Notes under the pieces: model-generated
What the model was told of the DNA's origin: nothing
Database searches by the model: none
What the model saw: the letters and a program-made list of their open reading frames with translations, nothing else
Position numbers and translations under genes: made by a program
Source of the DNA: an uncultured Actinomycetes bacterium
GTDB lineage: Bacteria; Actinomycetota; Coriobacteriia; Coriobacteriales; Atopobiaceae
Direction of reading: 5' to 3'
DNA length: 64,000 bases
NCBI GenBank assembly: GCA_900314685.1
Contig: OMWE01000004.1
Span: forward strand, 42,601-106,600
Shown here: positions 60,552 through 64,000 of the stretch, one piece after another
How the letters are laid out: every line of letters starts with the position of its first letter
Numbering within the stretch: the stretch's first letter is position 1

Positions 60552-62042
60552 ATGCTCGATTACGATATAGACCATCGCGGCGACCTCACGCGCTATGAGT
60601 ACCTGTACCGGTGCATCCGCGACGATATCCTCTCGGGCGAGCTTGCGGCGGGTGACCGTTTGCCTTCCAAACGCGCGCTGGCGGCGCACCTCGAGGTCGC
60701 CCTGGTCACGGTCGAGAGCGCCTACGCCCAGCTCGTGGCGGAGGGCTTTGTGAGCGCACGGCCACGCAGCGGCTACTATGTGAACCTCCTGCCTCAGGCG
60801 GCGTCTGCCTCGCCCCGGTCGGCTGTTTCGACCCGATCGGCCACGCCGCCTCGACCTGCCGCCTCGCCCACGTCGGCCGTTCATGCCGACCCGCATGACG
60901 GACGGCAGGAAGACACGCCTCTCCTCGCGGACTTCTCGCGTCCCGCGACGCGCGCGGACTCCTCGGCGGCAAACCTCTGGGAGCGAGCGCTGCGCCAGAC
61001 GATCACGCAGGAACCGCGGACAGAGCTCTTCGCCGCGCAGCCTGCCCAGGGCACCGAGCGCCTACGCGTCGCGATCGCCGACTATCTGCAGCGGTCGCGC
61101 GGGGTGGCGGTGAGCCCGCGCAACATCGTCGTGGGCGCCGGCGCGCAGGTGATCTACCAGATGATCGTGTGTCTTCTCGGACGGTCAACCGTCGCCGTGG
61201 AGGACCCGGGCTACGGGCGCGTGTGGGCGACCTATGCAGCGGGCGGCTGCCCCGTGCGATACGTCCGGGCGGACGAGGAGGGCATGCGGGTGGACCTCCT
61301 GGCGCAGACGGATGCGGCCGTGGCGCACGTGATGCCGTCGCACCAGTTTCCCACGGGGCGCGTGACCAGTGCGGCGCGCCGCTTTGAGCTGCTCGGGTGG
61401 GCGGCGGCGGGAGACCGCCACATCGTGGAGGACGACTACGACTGCGAGTTCCGTATGTCGGGCCTGCCGGTGCCGCCGCTCGTCGCCGCGGACACGGCGG
61501 GGCGCGTGCTGTACGTCAACACCTTTTCCAAGAGCCTCTCGTCCGCGTTGCGTCTGGCCTACCTCGCGCTGCCCGACGAGATCGTGCCCGTCTGGCGCGA
61601 GCGGTTCGGCTTCCTCGCGTGTACGGTGAGCGTGATCGACCAGGTGGCGCTCGCGCGCCTGTTGGAGAGCGGCGACTACGACCGCCATGTCGCGCGCTAC
61701 CGCACCCAGCAGCGCCGTCTGCGCGACCAGCTGGTCGGGGCGCTGAAGGCGAGCGCCGCCGGTCCGCGCCTGACGTTCGAGGAGGCGGACTCCGGGCTCC
61801 ACTTCGTGCTCGCGGCGGACGTGGCGGGTGATGCCGCGGCCGAGGAGCGCCGCATCGCGCGGGAGGCGTTGAGGGAGGGCGTCCGTCTTGCCCCGCTCGG
61901 CGGGTATGCCTACGAGCAGGCCAACGCGACGCGGGCGGACGGACGCGCCCGTTTCGTCATGCAGTACGACGGGCTTGACCCCGAGCGTGTGGACCGCGTC
62001 GCCGACGCGATCTCCCGCGCCTGCCTGACCCCGCTTGCCTGA
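60552..62042 (+). CDS. pdxR: PdxR, MocR-type PLP-responsive transcriptional regulator
   Basis: This 496-residue regulator has a GntR winged helix (about 8-80, with GDRLPSKRALAAHLEVALVT), an Ala/Pro/Ser-rich linker (about 85-130), and an aminotransferase-like domain that binds PLP through the lysine in NTFSKSLSSALR (about K326). Its divergence from pdxST and the repeats between them are the classic PdxR arrangement, in which PLP controls its own synthesis. The ATG has only a weak GAGC site. Identity as MocR family is certain and as PdxR strongly supported by position. Confidence 0.93.
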   Translation: MLDYDIDHRGDLTRYEYLYRCIRDDILSGELAAGDRLPSKRALAAHLEVALVTVESAYAQLVAEGFVSARPRSGYYVNLLPQAASASPRSAVSTRSATPPRPAASPTSAVHADPHDGRQEDTPLLADFSRPATRADSSAANLWERALRQTITQEPRTELFAAQPAQGTERLRVAIADYLQRSRGVAVSPRNIVVGAGAQVIYQMIVCLLGRSTVAVEDPGYGRVWATYAAGGCPVRYVRADEEGMRVDLLAQTDAAVAHVMPSHQFPTGRVTSAARRFELLGWAAAGDRHIVEDDYDCEFRMSGLPVPPLVAADTAGRVLYVNTFSKSLSSALRLAYLALPDEIVPVWRERFGFLACTVSVIDQVALARLLESGDYDRHVARYRTQQRRLRDQLVGALKASAAGPRLTFEEADSGLHFVLAADVAGDAAAEERRIAREALREGVRLAPLGGYAYEQANATRADGRARFVMQYDGLDPERVDRVADAISRACLTPLA

Positions 62043-62163
62043 GGGGGGTCTTCGGGGCCTGTACCAAACTGGGTTTCCGAAAGGTTGCCGACAGGTGGCG
62101 ACAAGGCTGTGAGCTGTACGTCCGTCTTATCATGCTCGTGCGACCGTGCGCCGTCGCAGTGCG

Positions 62164-62631
62164 TCATACATCAACTGGCTTTTCGTGCCCAGGACGTGCC
62201 AAAATGGCCCGTTGATGTACGAATGTCTTTGGCTGCCTCGCCGCGTTTCGTACATGAGTGGGCATGCTTGACGGCTTCGTGGCATGAATGGGCTGTTCAT
62301 GTACGCAGACAGCCGGCCGATATAAAAAGTTTCGTGCATGAAGCGGCATTATTGCCACACTTGCGTCAGATATGGCGTTTCATGTGCGATTGCGCTCTGG
62401 AGATGCTCGGAGCAGAGCTCGCGCTCTGAAGATGCCTGCCGCGCTCCGAGGAAGAATCGCACACCAAGGTATCCATCCCCACTGTTTGCGCGCCGTGAGG
62501 GTGGTTCGTGTACGACACGTCCACGCGCGGCGTTCAGCGTCCCGGCAAGGACGCCCGCACCAGTCTGCCGTTCGTACATCAATCGCGGCGATTGGCGTCA
62601 TTTGGGTATCCGTCTATGGCTTGGTGTACGA
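62164..62631. repeat. Palindromic repeat array B (TCGTACAT family)
   Basis: Five palindromes at 62164-62222, 62248-62306, 62332-62389, 62457-62515 and 62572-62631. Arms are TCrTACATnAA and TTnATGTACGA; the interiors vary. The first three are spaced exactly 84 and 84 bp, with 25-nt intervening segments; the last two deviate (125 and 115 bp). Same family as array A, 36 kb away. Confidence 0.83.
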
Positions 62632-62757
62632 CTGTCATTCCTCGGGTTGGCGCCAACCGCCAGTCGGCGCGGATCCGGTCGTGGGTCGATACCGCTTGCC
62701 TGCCCTTTACGCTTGCCCGCCCCTTACCTATGTCTGACATGAGAGCGGTAGGGTAAT

Positions 62758-62799
62758 GGCTGCATCCGAGGGGGCTGCATCCGGGGGCTGCACCCGAGA
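62758..62799. repeat. Tandem GGCTGCAYCCG units
   Basis: Three units at 62758, 62773 and 62786 (GGCTGCATCCGAGGG, GGCTGCATCCGGG, GGCTGCACCCGAGA), upstream of the LOG-family gene. Confidence 0.7.
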
Positions 62800-62911
62800 G
62801 GCGCGGAGTCCTCGAGGCCGGGGACCATCGAGAGCCATTCATGGGGCTGGGGCACGGAACACCCGAGAGAAGCAGGTGTTTCTGGCATCGTAGAGAGCGA
62901 GAAGACAAACT

Positions 62912-63751
62912 ATGCAAGAAGAAATCAATAAGCACGCCACTACCGGTGTGCCCGCCGACGTGGCTGAGGCTGCCGCCGACGCCGTGCCGTCCGCGGACTA
63001 CCCTGACGCGCCGACCGACGGCGGGGAGCCCGCCACCTACCATCGCGGCCCCGTGATCATGCGCGGACCGATGGTCCCGCACTCCACGACCGCGAGCCAC
63101 CTGCTGGCTCCCGAGGAGAGCACCGACTGGCTGCACATGGACCCCTGGCGCGTCCTGCGGATCCAAGCGGAGTTCGTGGACGGGTTCGGCGCGCTCGCGG
63201 AGCTCGGTCCGGCCGTCGCCTGCTTCGGCTCCGCGCGCACCCCGCGTACCGACCCCATGTACCACGCCGCCTGCCGCGTGGCCCGCGCCATCGCCTCGCA
63301 GGGCGTGGCCATCATCACCGGCGGCGGCCCCGGCATCATGGAGGCGGCCAACTACGGCGCCTGGCAGGTGGGCGGCAAGTCCGTGGGCCTAGGCATCGAG
63401 CTCCCGCGCGAGCAGGGCATCAACGACTACGTCAACCTCGGTATGACCTTCCGGTACTTCTTTGTGCGCAAGACGATGTTTGTCAAATACTCCAGCGGCG
63501 CCGTGATCTTTCCCGGCGGCTTCGGCACGCTCGACGAGACATTCGAGCTGCTCACGCTGATGCAGACCCACAAGGTGGTCCAGACGCCGGTCGTGCTCTT
63601 TGGCCGCGCCTACTGGCAGGGGCTCCTGGAGTGGCTCGAGGGCACGGTGACCGACTCCGGCAACATCTCGCCGCTCGATCCCGAGATCTTCCACGTGACG
63701 GACGACGAGTCCGAAGCCGTCGAGCTCATCTTGCAGGACATCGGGCGCTAA
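62912..63751 (+). CDS. LOG-family (lysine-decarboxylase-like) Rossmann protein
   Basis: This 279-residue protein has the LOG family signatures ITGGGPGIMEAAN (about 135-147) and IFPGGFGTLDETFEL (about 197-211). LOG enzymes remove ribose-5-phosphate from N6-modified adenosine nucleotides or from AMP; bacterial members are also called nucleotide 5'-monophosphate nucleosidases. The first 45 residues are Ala/Asp/Pro-rich and unconserved. A weak AGAGAGCG site is 16 nt before the ATG. A tandem repeat covering the stop codon follows, then a terminator. Confidence 0.88.
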   Translation: MQEEINKHATTGVPADVAEAAADAVPSADYPDAPTDGGEPATYHRGPVIMRGPMVPHSTTASHLLAPEESTDWLHMDPWRVLRIQAEFVDGFGALAELGPAVACFGSARTPRTDPMYHAACRVARAIASQGVAIITGGGPGIMEAANYGAWQVGGKSVGLGIELPREQGINDYVNLGMTFRYFFVRKTMFVKYSSGAVIFPGGFGTLDETFELLTLMQTHKVVQTPVVLFGRAYWQGLLEWLEGTVTDSGNISPLDPEIFHVTDDESEAVELILQDIGR

Positions 63752-63800
63752 GAAGGACAGGCACTATCGGGCGCTGAGAAGGACAGGCACTATCGGGCGG
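63740..63800. repeat. 26-bp tandem duplication spanning the LOG-gene stop
   Basis: ATCGGGCGCTAAGAAGGACA starts at 63740 and again at 63766 with TAA changed to TGA, then a partial third copy at 63792. Unit length is 26 bp and includes the stop codon. Confidence 0.85.
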
Positions 63801-63846
63801 TGTCGGTGCCGGTGCGGAAATAAATGCGCAGTCGCCATTAATAAGT

Positions 63847-63899
63847 ACGCAGTTTTGCGCGTTGCCGCCTCTTGCCAGCGCGCAAACCTGCGTCTTTTT
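63847..63899 (+). terminator. Terminator of the LOG-family gene
   Basis: ACGCAGTTTTGCGCG (63847-63861) pairs with CGCGCAAACCTGCGT (63879-63893, small mismatch), followed by CTTTTT. Confidence 0.85.
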
Positions 63900-63979
63900 C
63901 CGGCTCTTCGGTGGTTTCTGTGGGAGAGATTCCGGCATAGGCCCAGCTCAGCGGGCGAAAACAACGATCTGGAACTGAA

Positions 63980-64000
63980 ACGGCCCCGGGAGGGGCCGTT
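63980..64000. terminator. Hairpin at the right edge
   Basis: ACGGCCCC ... GGGGCCGT is an 8-bp stem with a short loop at the very end of the window, followed by TT. It probably terminates a gene beyond the edge. Confidence 0.5.

Larger units (their letters stand above)
62043..62911. other. Non-coding 869-bp region with palindromic array B
   Basis: No gene is supported. It contains array B (listed), a triple GGCTGCATCCG tandem at 62758-62799, and the untranslated leader of the LOG-family gene. Confidence 0.65.

Overview
The window is a 64 kb piece of a high-GC bacterial chromosome. It carries an oxygen-independent ribonucleotide reductase with its activase, an oxygen-sensitive iron-sulfur serine dehydratase, 2-hydroxyacyl-CoA dehydratase-type proteins, a GGGtGRT/iron-sulfur scaffold pair and actinobacterial PLP synthesis genes (pdxS, pdxT, pdxR). 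This combination points to an anaerobic gut actinobacterium of the Coriobacteriia, most plausibly Collinsella or a close relative. That placement is inference from gene content and codon usage; there is no rRNA or tRNA gene here to confirm it.

Layout. 1-4 kb: a peptidyl-tRNA hydrolase fragment, a SlyD-like isomerase, murI and a GH2 glycosidase. 4-12 kb: a SWIM/SNF2 helicase, an L,D-transpeptidase, a B3/B4 protein, nudC and degV. 12-24 kb: nrdD and, 5.8 kb later, nrdG, with a membrane protein, a low-molecular-weight phosphatase, an AAA ATPase, a large palindromic element, deoB and an AI-2E-type exporter between them; then an esterase, a half-length PPSR-like protein and a DUF262 protein. 24-26.4 kb: a YddG-like exporter, then a preQ1 riboswitch/terminator controlling queF and a queuosine-precursor transporter. 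27-38.5 kb: the scaffold/GGGtGRT operon, a U32 protein, a compact 2-hydroxyacyl-CoA dehydratase/activase operon, an M16C peptidase and an EamA transporter. 38.6-44.6 kb: uspA, uppP, a DUF559-like gene bracketed by repeat arrays, pfkA and an orphan RelB-like antitoxin. 44.7-50.3 kb: the gatCAB operon, a membrane protein and fucO. 50.4-55.8 kb: a LytTR two-component system and a Tat-exported, membrane-anchored, permuted GH3 glycosidase, bracketed by two copies of one terminator. 55.9-64 kb: a one-chain serine dehydratase, an ornithine cyclodeaminase family protein, pdxST divergent from pdxR, and a LOG-family protein.

The most unusual content is non-coding. Four intergenic arrays (about 26.5-26.9, 40.3-40.6, 42.3-42.6 and 62.2-62.6 kb) consist of 56-62 bp imperfect palindromes separated by 22-25 bp of unique sequence, with a repeat period of 82-84 bp. 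There are two sequence families: one with TCGTACAT arms, and one with CCCCTCT outer arms and GTTTTCCGC inner arms. They share the same geometry although their sequences are unrelated. Two arrays of the second family directly flank a single gene that encodes a DUF559/Vsr-like nuclease domain. No cas genes are present and the interior of the palindromes also varies, so this is not an ordinary CRISPR. Many genes also have short tandem duplications at or next to their stop codons, which suggests frequent local slippage in this genome.
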